A program made the translations under genes and the position numbers. Positions 27,976 to 35,950 of a stretch of DNA of 61,294 nucleotides are shown here, piece by piece. The notes under the pieces were generated by a model. It did no database searches. It worked only from the letters and a program-made list of their open reading frames with translations, and was not told the origin of the DNA. The stretch lies in the NCBI RefSeq assembly GCF_016056305.1, contig NZ_JAECZC010000010.1, positions 100,835 through 162,128 of the forward strand. Direction: 5' to 3'. The stretch is from Amazonocrinis nigriterrae CENA67. Its GTDB lineage: Bacteria > Cyanobacteriota > Cyanobacteriia > Cyanobacteriales > Nostocaceae. Every line of letters starts with the position of its first letter. Positions within the stretch are counted from its first letter, which is position 1.

Positions 27976-28675
27976 CAACCTTCCACTTTGGGTACAAGAT
28001 AGGGATCAGGTGATTGCCGAAGGTACTGGTGTCCAGTGGCGATATCAAACACCTCCAGATTATTCTCGCTCTAAAAAAAATCTTGCAAGGGAAAGTACAC
28101 GCAATCACCTTGAGGGTACATTAGAAGCGATCGTGCAAAACTTGGTGAGAACCTTCGAGATGGAGGTATCATTTAAGACAAATTCTCAACAGTGGTTGTC
28201 CATTGTGAATGACAAGTTTCGTGTGAGTACCAATGGCGGATCTGAGTACACAGCAGCAGATTTGGCAGCACAAGGTACTTACAATTTATTTATGGCTGAT
28301 TCCCAACATTACAAAGCTTCAGTTGAAAGCTTTGAATCATCAGCACAACTCTTCCACACAACCTTTCCTCAAGGATTTCCTTGGGAGGTATTGGAAGTGT
28401 TCTCAGGGCCACCAAACGTCACATTTAAGTGGCGACACTGGGGACATTTTGACGGTGCATACAAAGATTATGCACCTACAAAAGAGACAGTGGAAATTAT
28501 CGGCATGAGCATTGCCCGTGTCACCGATGACTTGAAGATTATTTCTTTGGAACACTATTTTGATAACACGCTGTTCTTAGAGAAGCTAACAGCTGGTGGC
28601 AAACAGACAAATAGTGAAAGCCAGGGAAGTGCTTGTCCCTTCAGTTCTTGGTTCAAAAAATTCCACAAGAGTTAG
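27959..28675 (+). CDS. SnoaL-fold protein similar to plant pathogen-related protein
   Basis: 238 residues from a TTG start. The body (FEMEVSFKTNSQQWLSIVNDKFRVSTNGGSEYTAADL..GTYNLFM..., EVLEVFSGPPNVTFKWRHWGHF, APTKETVEIIGMSIARVTDDLKI) matches the SnoaL-like/NTF2-fold proteins annotated in plants as pathogen-related protein. Their biochemical activity is not established. The C-terminus has GSACPFSSWFKKF. The first residues (MTTRS) are encoded by the inverted murF duplication, so the native start was probably replaced. No strong ribosome site precedes TTG 27959. The next internal ATG would lose about 60 residues. The gene may be a rescued or weakly expressed chimera. ycf54 follows on the same strand. 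Confidence 0.8.
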   Translation: MTTRSNNLPLWVQDRDQVIAEGTGVQWRYQTPPDYSRSKKNLARESTRNHLEGTLEAIVQNLVRTFEMEVSFKTNSQQWLSIVNDKFRVSTNGGSEYTAADLAAQGTYNLFMADSQHYKASVESFESSAQLFHTTFPQGFPWEVLEVFSGPPNVTFKWRHWGHFDGAYKDYAPTKETVEIIGMSIARVTDDLKIISLEHYFDNTLFLEKLTAGGKQTNSESQGSACPFSSWFKKFHKS

Positions 28676-28738
28676 ATGCTAAGGGTACAGGAGGAAAACT
28701 GTACCCTGCAATTATTCATTAGTAAGCAAAGGACGAAA

Positions 28739-29068
28739 ATGCAAACATATTATTACGTTTTGGCAAGTAAACAATTTCTAGTAGATGAAGAACCAATACA
28801 TGAAGTGCTAAAGGAACGCACTCGTCACTATCACGAACAAGAAAAAGAAATTGATTTTTGGTTAGTGCAAAAACCAGCCTTTTTGGAAGCACCAGAATTG
28901 GCAGAAATAAAGGCGAAGTGTCCCAAACCGGCAGCTGCGATTATTTCCACTAATCCTCAATTTATTACCTGGCTCAAATTGCGATTAGAATATGTAATTA
29001 CAGGAGAATTTAAAGCTCCTTCTCAAACAATTCCCAATCCTTTAGCATCTCTCACCACTGTGTCCTGA
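28739..29068 (+). CDS. ycf54: Ycf54, Mg-protoporphyrin IX monomethyl ester cyclase accessory protein
   Basis: 109 residues from ATG 28739 (MQTYYYVLASKQFLVDEEP). An upstream in-frame start at 28676 would add 21 residues unlike the family. Conserved Ycf54 features are EEPIHEVLKERTRHYH, KEIDFWLV, PAFLEAPELAEIKAKCP, AAIISTNPQFITWLKLRLEYV and GEF.APSQTIPNPLASL. Ycf54 is required for assembly and stability of the oxygen-dependent cyclase (AcsF/CycI), which forms ring E of chlorophyll. Length is typical. Confidence 0.95.
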   Translation: MQTYYYVLASKQFLVDEEPIHEVLKERTRHYHEQEKEIDFWLVQKPAFLEAPELAEIKAKCPKPAAAIISTNPQFITWLKLRLEYVITGEFKAPSQTIPNPLASLTTVS

Positions 29069-29097
29069 TATAGTCAATAGTTAATGGTGAGTCAGTG

Positions 29098-29165
29098 CGA
29101 TCTTGGGGAAACCCGTCCAACGCAGTGGCTCCCCATGAGCAACTGACGAATCCGGAGGGTCGATA
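29098..29165. repeat. Interspersed repeat fragment
   Basis: TTGGGGAAACCCGTCC and GTGGCTCCCCATGAGC blocks belong to the same modular repeat family as those at 15.3, 29.9 and 41.1 kb. Confidence 0.65.
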
Positions 29166-29245
29166 GTCAATAGCAATTAACAACTGACAACTGACTATTG
29201 ACCATTGACTAATAGCTAAATAAAATCTTTAAAAAAATCCAGTTT

Positions 29246-29899
29246 ATGCATCCCAATTCTGTGCAGAAATTTGAGACTTTATTCAGTGCTTTAGGAGTAG
29301 CGATCGCGGGATTGATGGGTAGTATGACTTCTGCGGTTGCACAAACTACTCTTCCCGTTTGTCAACCACCGACTGCTGGAGAGTATCTTTTACTAGTAGT
29401 CAGCCCTACAGCGGAGAATCAGAAGCAACTGCGTAGTGCTTTACCCAATGAACTGCAAACCACAACCTGCAAATATCTCACTGAAACAGTGACACGCATA
29501 GGGGGATTTAAAAAAATTGACGATGCTAATCGTTGGGCGAGATATATCAATAATATTGCCGGTTTGTCTGCCATCATTACTACACGACCTGCCGATACAG
29601 CACAATCTTCCCCGCCACCTCAAACAGTTAGCTATAATCCCCAAGCACTAGGAGAAGGTTATGCCGTATTGGTGGATTATTTCAACCGCCCAGAACTAGC
29701 AAATAGCGTACAACAAACTGTGGGGGGTAACGTGGGTTTTGCTTCTTATGGACAACGCCCCTACTTGTTAGCAGTTCATACCACTAACCAACAAGAAGCA
29801 TACAACACATTAGAAAAGCTCAACAATCGCGGTTTTTTTGCTGTCCTCGTAGATAGTCGCAAAGTGGTACTACTGCGGTCGGTTGTGCGGTTGCAGTAG
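29246..29899 (+). CDS. Exported protein with two SPOR-like repeats, unknown function
   Basis: 217 residues. A signal peptide (hydrophobic 12-27, ending SAVAQ about 33) leads to a mature protein. It carries two similar segments: YLLLVVSPTAENQKQLRSALP...IGGFKKIDDANRWARYINNIAGLSAIITTR, and YAVLVDYFNRPELANSVQQTVGGNVGFASYGQRPYLLAVHTTNQQEAYNTLEKLNNRGFFAVLVDSRKVV. The alternation of beta strands, with an N/R-rich helix and a final FFAVLVDSRKV, resembles SPOR-type peptidoglycan-binding modules, but similarity is only by eye. It is located in periplasm or outer envelope. Confidence 0.65.
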   Translation: MHPNSVQKFETLFSALGVAIAGLMGSMTSAVAQTTLPVCQPPTAGEYLLLVVSPTAENQKQLRSALPNELQTTTCKYLTETVTRIGGFKKIDDANRWARYINNIAGLSAIITTRPADTAQSSPPPQTVSYNPQALGEGYAVLVDYFNRPELANSVQQTVGGNVGFASYGQRPYLLAVHTTNQQEAYNTLEKLNNRGFFAVLVDSRKVVLLRSVVRLQ

Positions 29900-29933
29900 T
29901 TGGTCAGTTGTGAGGCTGTGCGGTAAGGTAGCC

Positions 29934-30058
29934 TCTGTCTTGGACACAACTTGCTCTAATTGGGGAGCCACAGCGCCATAGCTCAGTGGTTCCCCAACTG
30001 GAGTAACTGCCGATCTCAAGAGTGAAGGGCGAGCTTGCAAGGGTCACCCGTAAGGGTA
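29934..30058. repeat. Interspersed GC-rich repeat, copy 2
   Basis: Carries the modules TTGGGGAGCCACAG, GGTTCCCCAACTGG and GAGCTTGCAAGGGTCACCCG in the same order as the copies at 15.3 and 41.1 kb. Confidence 0.75.
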
Positions 30059-30091
30059 TTGTCAGTTGTCTGACAATTGACTTTGGACTGT

Positions 30092-30556
30092 TTACGAGTA
30101 AGCATAAGCAGACCTGGCTAACCAATAGATGGTGATACCCAAAGCTGACCCAGCTATTACTTGTACTGGCGTATGTCCTAGCAATTCCTTGAGGCGGTCT
30201 TGGCTGAAGTCTGGTTTTTCATGAAATAATTCATCAATCATTTGATTGAGGATACGAGCTTGTTTGCCAGCAGCTTGGCGAACTCCTGCGGCATCGTACA
30301 TGACGATGATGGCAAAAACTGTAGCCAAAGCAAAATCAGGGGATGCCCAACCAAGTGTTTGCCCAACACCAGCGGCTAAAGCCGTAACTAAAGCTGAATG
30401 GGCACTGGGCATCCCTCCGGTTGTGACTAAAACACGCACATTCAGTTTGCGATGTTTGATGAGTTCGATTACAAGCTTGAGTGCTTGAGCAATTAAACAA
30501 GCTACCAGAGCAACCAGCAGCACCCGGTTGTCTAAAATGTCGCCTATGTCCTGCAT
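30092..30556 (-). CDS. Divergent PAP2 family membrane protein
   Basis: 154 residues from ATG 30556 (MQDIGDILDNRVLLVALVACLIAQALKLVIEL). An upstream start at 30655 would overlap crtE. It is a polytopic protein of the acid phosphatase/vanadium haloperoxidase-related class. Signature: TTGGMPSAHSALVTALA, VMYDAAGVRQAAGKQA and LKELLGHTPVQVIAGSALG. Plant and cyanobacterial members are about this size. The substrate is unknown; because the gene follows crtE in the same direction with only 17 bp between, an isoprenoid-diphosphate phosphatase role is attractive but unproven. Confidence 0.88.
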   Translation of the reverse strand: MQDIGDILDNRVLLVALVACLIAQALKLVIELIKHRKLNVRVLVTTGGMPSAHSALVTALAAGVGQTLGWASPDFALATVFAIIVMYDAAGVRQAAGKQARILNQMIDELFHEKPDFSQDRLKELLGHTPVQVIAGSALGITIYWLARSAYAYS

Positions 30557-30573
30557 GGTGTTTTGGTATTGAC

Positions 30574-31503
30574 TTAGTGATTGCGACTGGTGATATAGTG
30601 AGCGATCGCTTGAAGTGGCTGTGCTAGTTCCCCAAATGGTTCTAATTCTGCACAAGCTGCCTCAATTAGCTGCTGGGCTTTGGCACGGGATTCCTCAATG
30701 CCCCACAGGCTGGGATAAGTGACTTTCTTGGCTGCTATATCCTTACCAGCACTTTTACCCAACTGTTCTGTTGTTGCAGTGATATCCAGGATATCATCTA
30801 CAATCTGAAATGCCAGTCCGATATTCTGAGAATAGCGAGTCAGTCGTTGCACATCTTCAGATGAGGCTCCAGCCACAATTCCGCCACAAACAACAGAGGC
30901 TTCTAACAGGGCAGCTGTTTTATGATTATGAATAAAATTGAGGGTTTCTAGAGAAATATCTGACTTACCTTCCGAGTCGAGATCAACCACTTGACCACCG
31001 ACCAAACCAGCAGCTCCTAGTGCCCGTCCAAGTCGGGCTATTACCTGCAAAACTCGATCTCTGGCAACGCTTTGGGGGGTTTGAGTAGCAACAAATTCAA
31101 AAGCTAAAGCCAACAGACCATCACCAGCTAAAATAGCGATCGCTTCATTGTAGACCTTGTGATTGGTCAGCTTACCACGACGGTAATCATCATTATCCAT
31201 TGCTGGCAGGTCGTCGTGAATCAGCGACATTGTGTGGATCATTTCCACTGCACAAGCTGCTGGCATTGCCATGTCGATTGTGCCACCCATCATTTCACAA
31301 GTAGCAAGGCAGAGAATGGGGCGCAAGCGCTTACCTCCAGCTAAAAGCGAGTAGCGCATCGATTCGTAAATCTTTTCTGGATAAATGACGGGTATAGCCT
31401 GATCCAGAGCTGCTTCACAAATCTTTTGCCGCTCTTTGAGATAGGCCAATAGGTTAAAAGTGGCTTCCTCCGGCATTTTCTGAAGGTTATCGGCTGCTAC
31501 CAT
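30574..31503 (-). CDS. crtE: Geranylgeranyl/farnesyl diphosphate synthase
   Basis: A 309-residue trans-prenyltransferase. The first Asp-rich motif is [19 protein letters not shown], and the second is [12 protein letters not shown]. Other marks are [24 protein letters not shown] and [13 protein letters not shown]. It supplies C15/C20 diphosphates for carotenoids, phytol and other terpenoids. The residues just before the first DDxxxxD do not allow a firm choice of chain length by eye. It is followed directly by the PAP2-related gene and preceded by folD on the same strand, with STRR DNA between. Confidence 0.93.
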   Translation of the reverse strand: MVAADNLQKMPEEATFNLLAYLKERQKICEAALDQAIPVIYPEKIYESMRYSLLAGGKRLRPILCLATCEMMGGTIDMAMPAACAVEMIHTMSLIHDDLPAMDNDDYRRGKLTNHKVYNEAIAILAGDGLLALAFEFVATQTPQSVARDRVLQVIARLGRALGAAGLVGGQVVDLDSEGKSDISLETLNFIHNHKTAALLEASVVCGGIVAGASSEDVQRLTRYSQNIGLAFQIVDDILDITATTEQLGKSAGKDIAAKKVTYPSLWGIEESRAKAQQLIEAACAELEPFGELAQPLQAIAHYITSRNH

Positions 31504-31596
31504 TCTTCAATTCCTTTATTTTTGGGCTTTTGGCTGTTTGTGGTATACGTCACAATTTTAAGGTGCTGTGGAGCTGAAAAACTTAAGCCTGAGATG

Positions 31597-31695
31597 AGGA
31601 GTTCAAAATTAAAAATTAAAACTTAAAAATTTATAACTCCTACCTAACTCTTAACTCCTAACTCCTAACTCCTAACTATTAACTCAGCACTCAGC
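31597..31695. repeat. TAACTCC-type STRR tract
   Basis: Imperfect heptamers (CTCCTAA, CTCAGCA) fill the folD-crtE spacer. Confidence 0.75.
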
Positions 31696-31699
31696 ACTA

Positions 31700-32578
31700 T
31701 TAACTCCCTACCTTCCTGAAATAGCTAGTAACTGTGTTTTCCAACAGCAAAGCGACAGTCATAGGGCCAACACCACCAGGAACAGGGGTGATAAATTCTG
31801 CCACCCCAGCAGTTGATTCTAAATCCACATCGCCAACTAAGCGACTATTGCCACTAGCATCAGTAATGCGATTCATCCCCACATCTACCACAACAGCGCC
31901 AGGTTTCACCATGTCAGCAGTGATTAATCCTGGACGACCAGCAGCAGCAATGAGAATATCGGCGTTTTTGGTGATAGCGCTGAGGTCTTGCGATCGCGAG
32001 TGAGCAATGGTAACAGTAGCATCTGCTTCTAGCAGCATCAAGGCCATGGGCTTACCCACCAAAATACTACGTCCCACTACCACAGCTTGTTTTCCCTTTA
32101 AGGGTATTTCATATTCCTGCAATAGCCGCATCACACCAGCTGGTGTACAACTGCGTAAACCTGCTTCGCCTCGCACCAGTCGCCCCAAGTTCACAGGGTG
32201 TAGTCCGTCGGCGTCTTTATCCGGGTCTATCTGATGCAGCAGAGTGACAGCATCCAAGTGGTCAGGTAAAGGTAGCTGCACGAGAATACCATCCACCTGT
32301 TCATCTTGGTTGAGTGCCGCTATTACTTCCTCTAGTTCCTTTTGGGTGGTTTCTGCCTGAAAGTGTTTACCAAAAGAAGCAATGCCCACTTTAGCGCAAG
32401 CTCGCTCTTTATTGCGTACATATGCAGCTGATGCTGGATTATCGCCAACCATCAGCACCGCTAAACCAGGGGGGCGTCCAATTTTAGCTTGTGATTCTCT
32501 AATGCGACTAGAGAGTTCTTGATGAATTTTTGCGGCTAAAGCTTTACCATCAAGAATTTTGGCAGTTTTTGTTTCCAT
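31700..32578 (-). CDS. folD: Methylenetetrahydrofolate dehydrogenase/cyclohydrolase
   Basis: 292 residues, the normal FolD length. It interconverts 5,10-methylene-, 5,10-methenyl- and 10-formyl-tetrahydrofolate with NADP. Signatures are [29 protein letters not shown] (catalytic Lys in this segment), [54 protein letters not shown] and [21 protein letters not shown]. It is first in a folD-crtE-PAP2 run on the minus strand. Confidence 0.97.
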   Translation of the reverse strand: METKTAKILDGKALAAKIHQELSSRIRESQAKIGRPPGLAVLMVGDNPASAAYVRNKERACAKVGIASFGKHFQAETTQKELEEVIAALNQDEQVDGILVQLPLPDHLDAVTLLHQIDPDKDADGLHPVNLGRLVRGEAGLRSCTPAGVMRLLQEYEIPLKGKQAVVVGRSILVGKPMALMLLEADATVTIAHSRSQDLSAITKNADILIAAAGRPGLITADMVKPGAVVVDVGMNRITDASGNSRLVGDVDLESTAGVAEFITPVPGGVGPMTVALLLENTVTSYFRKVGS

Positions 32579-32941
32579 GAGAATTAACAGAAGATTCGCC
32601 TTGACTCCACATTTCAGTTATTTGTAGCGCAGTCAACATTTACAAATAACTCTTGAGTGTTGATTATTATGGTATTGCCGTTTTATGCCGTAGCGTCTCT
32701 CCAACCACAAGACCACAATGTTTATCTTCTCATGGGGAATGGGGAATTGGGTATTGGGGATTGGGGATTGGGAATTGGGGATTGGGAATTGGGAATTGGG
32801 AATTGGGAATTGGATTGCTATATTAATCATCACGTCTCACCCACCACCCACCACCCATCACCCATTACCCATTACCCATTACCCATTACCCAGTCCCCAG
32901 TCCCTTTTGTTAGCTTTAAACTGGCGACAAAACAAGCATTG
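32579..32941. other. Intergenic region with STRR arrays
   Basis: Two blocks of tandem heptamers lie in this 360-bp divergent spacer: GGGAATT/GGGGATT units at about 32735-32815 and CCCATTA/CCCACCA units at about 32838-32895. A plus-strand frame is open through the arrays and into the next gene, but the repeat-encoded part is not credible protein. Confidence 0.85.
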
Positions 32942-33388
32942 ATGTCAAAATTTGGTCAACTCATAGCCTTCATGCAACAAGCGAAAAATTTTTACCTTTT
33001 GTTCTGGGACGGGTACAGCATTATTCCCTACCGCTTAGGATTTACCTTGTTTCTGATAGCGGGACTTTGTAGTTGTGGTTCCTTAAACATGCTTGGCTTT
33101 CAAGCCAGCAACTTCAACTTTGGTAGTAATGTGACACCGATTCGGGAAATTAAACCACAACAAAACAAACAAACTACAGTTTACATTCAAGGGAAGGTGG
33201 AAAAGCGAGTGCCCTTAATCAAGCGGTGGGCGTATCAAATTAATGATACAACTGGCACTATTTGGGTTGTCACTAATCAAAGCAATCTCAAACAAGGAGC
33301 GAAAGTAGTAATTAAGGGTAAAGTTTGCTACCAAAGTATACCTTTAGCAAATCAAGAATTCGGGGAAGTTTATATAGAAGAAGAGTAA
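32942..33388 (+). CDS. Membrane-anchored OB-fold-like protein, unknown
   Basis: 148 residues from ATG 32942 ([16 protein letters not shown]). A longer frame starting in the STRR DNA is rejected. A hydrophobic segment near 30-46 ([20 protein letters not shown]) could be a membrane anchor or an imperfect lipobox. The C-terminal 80 residues ([54 protein letters not shown]) have the strand pattern of a small OB-fold (YdeI/tRNA-anticodon type). Function is unknown. The Nudix gene follows after 30 bp on the same strand. Confidence 0.7.
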   Translation: MSKFGQLIAFMQQAKNFYLLFWDGYSIIPYRLGFTLFLIAGLCSCGSLNMLGFQASNFNFGSNVTPIREIKPQQNKQTTVYIQGKVEKRVPLIKRWAYQINDTTGTIWVVTNQSNLKQGAKVVIKGKVCYQSIPLANQEFGEVYIEEE

Positions 33389-33418
33389 TATTTTTTACTT
33401 TAAATTTTGTCAAAATTT

Positions 33419-33859
33419 ATGAACAATCAACAAGTGCATGTAGCGATCGCTATTCTTTACCAACAAGACAAGTTTCTCATGCAACTGCGGGACAATATCC
33501 CGAATATTGCCGCTGCTGGTTGTTGGGGGCTGTTTGGCGGGCATATCGAACCCGGTGAAACGCCAGAGGTAGCAGTCAAGCGAGAAGTTTTAGAGGAAAT
33601 CGGCTATGAGTTACCACCTTTTGATGAATTCGGCTGTTATCCAGATGAAAAAGTTATCAGACATGTTTTTCATGCACCGCTGTTGGTGGAATTAAATCAA
33701 CTGGTTTTGACTGAAGGCTGGGATATGGGATTATTGACAGCGGCGGATATTCGCCAAGGTAACTGTTATTCGCACAAAGCTGGTGAAGTGAGACCTTTAG
33801 GAGGGATGCATCAGCGAATTATGCTGGATTTTATCGAGAAAAATCCACACAACATTTAA
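33419..33859 (+). CDS. Nudix hydrolase
   Basis: 146 residues from ATG 33419 (MNNQQVHVAIAIL); a TTG at 33407 is possible. The Nudix box is complete: GGHIEPGETPEVAVKREVLEEIGY, i.e. Gx5Ex7REUxEExGU. The enzyme hydrolyses a nucleoside diphosphate linked to another moiety; the substrate cannot be told from sequence. The C-terminal GEVRPLGGMHQRIMLDFIEKN is of the ADP-ribose/sugar-nucleotide-like type, but this is weak. It probably shares a transcript with the preceding OB-fold-like gene. Confidence 0.9.
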   Translation: MNNQQVHVAIAILYQQDKFLMQLRDNIPNIAAAGCWGLFGGHIEPGETPEVAVKREVLEEIGYELPPFDEFGCYPDEKVIRHVFHAPLLVELNQLVLTEGWDMGLLTAADIRQGNCYSHKAGEVRPLGGMHQRIMLDFIEKNPHNI

Positions 33860-33971
33860 CCAAGAGAATCCTTTTTGGAACACAGGTGACAGCATTTCCC
33901 AGTTGCCCATTTAGGAATCGTCTGGAAAATGCTGGAAAATATAGATATTGCCATACATTTGAAAATCAACT

Positions 33972-34289
33972 ATGACTGAAGCCAAATCTACTAGTACAAT
34001 ACGCCGGGGAAGAATCTTCCCTGAAATTCAGTGGACAGAAGAACAAAAAGCCCAATGGAAAGCTGAACGTGAAGCATTTAAAAAACGCTGTCAAGCAATT
34101 TTTACTCAGGTACAACCGCAATTAATTAAAACTCACTACAACTGGTACATGGCAGTTGAACCAGAAAGTGGAGAATATTTTATTAATGAGGATGCATTAG
34201 TAGTTGCACATCAAGCACATGAAAAATACCCCAATGCTAGACTGCACGTCTTCCAAATTAATGAAACTGGGGTATGCGGCAAGATATGA
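33972..34289 (+). CDS. Small protein paired with aspartic-protease-like gene
   Basis: 105 residues, soluble, highly charged N-terminus (IRRGRIFPEIQWTEEQKAQWKAEREAFKKRC), then HYNWYMAVEPESGEYFINEDALVVAHQAHEKYPNARLHVFQINETGV. The latter half resembles the small DUF5678-like domains that often precede a retropepsin-like gene in cyanobacteria; this is recognised by eye only. Its stop overlaps the start of the next gene (ATGA), so the pair is a translationally coupled unit. The function is unknown; the arrangement is reminiscent of a two-gene module. Confidence 0.65.
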   Translation: MTEAKSTSTIRRGRIFPEIQWTEEQKAQWKAEREAFKKRCQAIFTQVQPQLIKTHYNWYMAVEPESGEYFINEDALVVAHQAHEKYPNARLHVFQINETGVCGKI

Positions 34290-34648
34290 TTTTTGGCAAG
34301 TTTGGTGATGAGGATGAATTATTTTTTGAGATAGAATTAATAGCTGCTGATGGACTAGAAATATCGGTAGATGCACTTTTGGATACAGGATTTTCTTGGT
34401 AGTTGGCAATTAATAATCAAGATTTAGAAGCTCTTGATTGGATTTATCTTGAACAACAAACAATGCAAACAGCCCAAGGAGATGCAGAATTTGACATTTA
34501 TTTAGGAAAAGTACGAATTGACAAAGAAGATTTTGATATTTCTGTCCATGTAGGGCAAGGACTGTCAGAAGTTTTACTTGGTCGTCAGTGGTTAAAAAAT
34601 CGACGGTTGGTGGTGGATATGCCATCCAACGTGATGACGTTGGAATAA
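34286..34648 (+). pseudogene. Retropepsin-like aspartic protease gene interrupted by an in-frame TAG
   Basis: The frame starts at ATG 34286 (MIFGKFGDEDELFFEIEL) and reads to the active-site-like DTGFSW. It then meets TAG at 34400-34402 and continues in the same frame as LAINNQDLEALDWIY to a C-terminal EVLLGRQWLKNRRLVVDMPSNVMTLE. With the stop read through, the product would be about 120 residues and match clan AA (retropepsin-like) proteins, whose motif is DTG(A/F)(S/T)..L. No frameshift is needed; a single nonsense change explains it. Base and codon use on both sides of the stop are alike. It is either a recent pseudogene or a sequencing error. Confidence 0.75.
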
Positions 34649-34721
34649 TAGTTACAGCAATGCCCAATTCCCCATTCCCAAGAGGCAAAATAAAGTTAGA
34701 TATCGTGTGGAGTCACCACTA

Positions 34722-35825
34722 ATGCAATCAGCAAACAAACTGCCGCGATGGTTAACTATCGGATTGGCATTTCCTATTGCCATTCTCAACGGTTGGCTAT
34801 TGCTCCAGGTTGTACAGTATTTTCAACCCCTGGTGAGTGTTTTTGCCGCCGCCACCCTGCTAGCTTTTGTTTTAAACTACCCAATTCAGTTTTTACAGGC
34901 AAAGGGGGTAAAACGCTACGTGGCAATTGGGGGAGTTTTACTGTTGACTGTGGTGATTTTAGTGGGTCTAGGCATCACTTTGGTTCCCCTAATCCTACAA
35001 CAACTCAATGAACTGGCTAACATTTTGCCCAGTTGGATTGATTCTGGCACTCAACAATTGCAAAATTTCCAAGAATGGGCTTTAAATCAACAGCAAATTC
35101 CCATTAATTTCAGCGGCTTATTTACCCAACTTCTCGACCGATTATCTAGCCAGCTACAGACGTTCACTGGTCAGATTCTGAGCTTTGCTGTGGATACTAT
35201 TAATGTTGTTGTCAACGTGTTGCTGGCGGTGGTGCTAACTATTTATATGATATTAAATGGCGATCGCCTGTGGGATGGAGTTTACCAGTGGTTACCCTCA
35301 CATATTTCGTCAAAAGTGCGACAACTGTTGAGGAAAGATTTTCAGAATTACTTTATCGGTCAGGCAACACTGGGTGCTGTACTGGGAGTAACAATTACAC
35401 TGGTGTTTGTGGCGCTGCGAGTTCCCCTACCTTTACTTTTTGGCATTGGCATTGGTTTGTTCTCTCTCTTCCCCTTTGGCACGGGTATAGGTATCGCTAT
35501 AGTTAGTCTGTTAGTGGCGTTGCAAAACTTTTGGCTGGGAGTAGAAGTTTTAGTTGTAGCTGTCGCAATTGATCAGGTAAATTCTAATTTTGTCGCGCCC
35601 CGTATTCTTGGAGATTTAACTGGCTTAAATCCGGTGTGGGTAGTAATCTCCTTGTTGGTGGGAGCGAAATTAGGAGGAGTGCTGGGTTTGCTAATTGCCA
35701 TTCCCACAGCCAGCTTTATCAAGGATATTGCAGATAGTTGGCGTGCTGGGGCTTTTTATCAGCTACCTGATATTGAGTCAGAACCTGCAAAGGTCACAAG
35801 TGATACCGCAGGAACTCATAACTAG
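34722..35825 (+). CDS. AI-2E family (PerM-like) membrane transporter
   Basis: 367 residues from ATG 34722 (MQSANKLPRWLTIG), with GGAG upstream; GTG 34707 is an alternative. About eight hydrophobic segments: two near the N-terminus (15-60), one at 65-95, a pair around residues 145-175 (FAVDTINVVVNVLLAVVLTIYMI) after a large amphipathic loop, and a C-terminal set with GIGIGLFSLFPFGTGIGIAIVSLLV and DLTGLNPVWVVISLLVGAKLGGVLGLLIAIPTAS. These are diagnostic of the AI-2E/PerM family. Substrates differ between members (Na+/H+ antiport, autoinducer or other export), so none is claimed. Confidence 0.9.
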   Translation: MQSANKLPRWLTIGLAFPIAILNGWLLLQVVQYFQPLVSVFAAATLLAFVLNYPIQFLQAKGVKRYVAIGGVLLLTVVILVGLGITLVPLILQQLNELANILPSWIDSGTQQLQNFQEWALNQQQIPINFSGLFTQLLDRLSSQLQTFTGQILSFAVDTINVVVNVLLAVVLTIYMILNGDRLWDGVYQWLPSHISSKVRQLLRKDFQNYFIGQATLGAVLGVTITLVFVALRVPLPLLFGIGIGLFSLFPFGTGIGIAIVSLLVALQNFWLGVEVLVVAVAIDQVNSNFVAPRILGDLTGLNPVWVVISLLVGAKLGGVLGLLIAIPTASFIKDIADSWRAGAFYQLPDIESEPAKVTSDTAGTHN

Positions 35826-35903
35826 TCATTAGACTTCTTGCAGAAGTGGGGAAAAGGGTAAGGGGTAAAGGGGAAAGGGCTAATAAAAACCCTTTGTGTC
35901 TTC

Positions 35904-35941
35904 GTGCCTTTGTGGTAAAAAATTTTGAACCACAAAGGCAC
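35904..35941. terminator. Probable bidirectional terminator hairpin
   Basis: A 13-bp perfect stem (GTGCCTTTGTGGT / ACCACAAAGGCAC) with a 12-nt AT-rich loop lies between two convergent genes, ten bases before the stop codon of the minus-strand one. The stem belongs to a dispersed CTTTGTG/CACAAAG repeat. Confidence 0.65.
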
Positions 35942-35950
35942 AAAGTATTT

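Noticed and set aside
32657-33388. Longer version (243 codons) of the OB-fold-like gene
   Set aside because: The first 95 codons are translated STRR heptamers; ATG 32942 is a better start.
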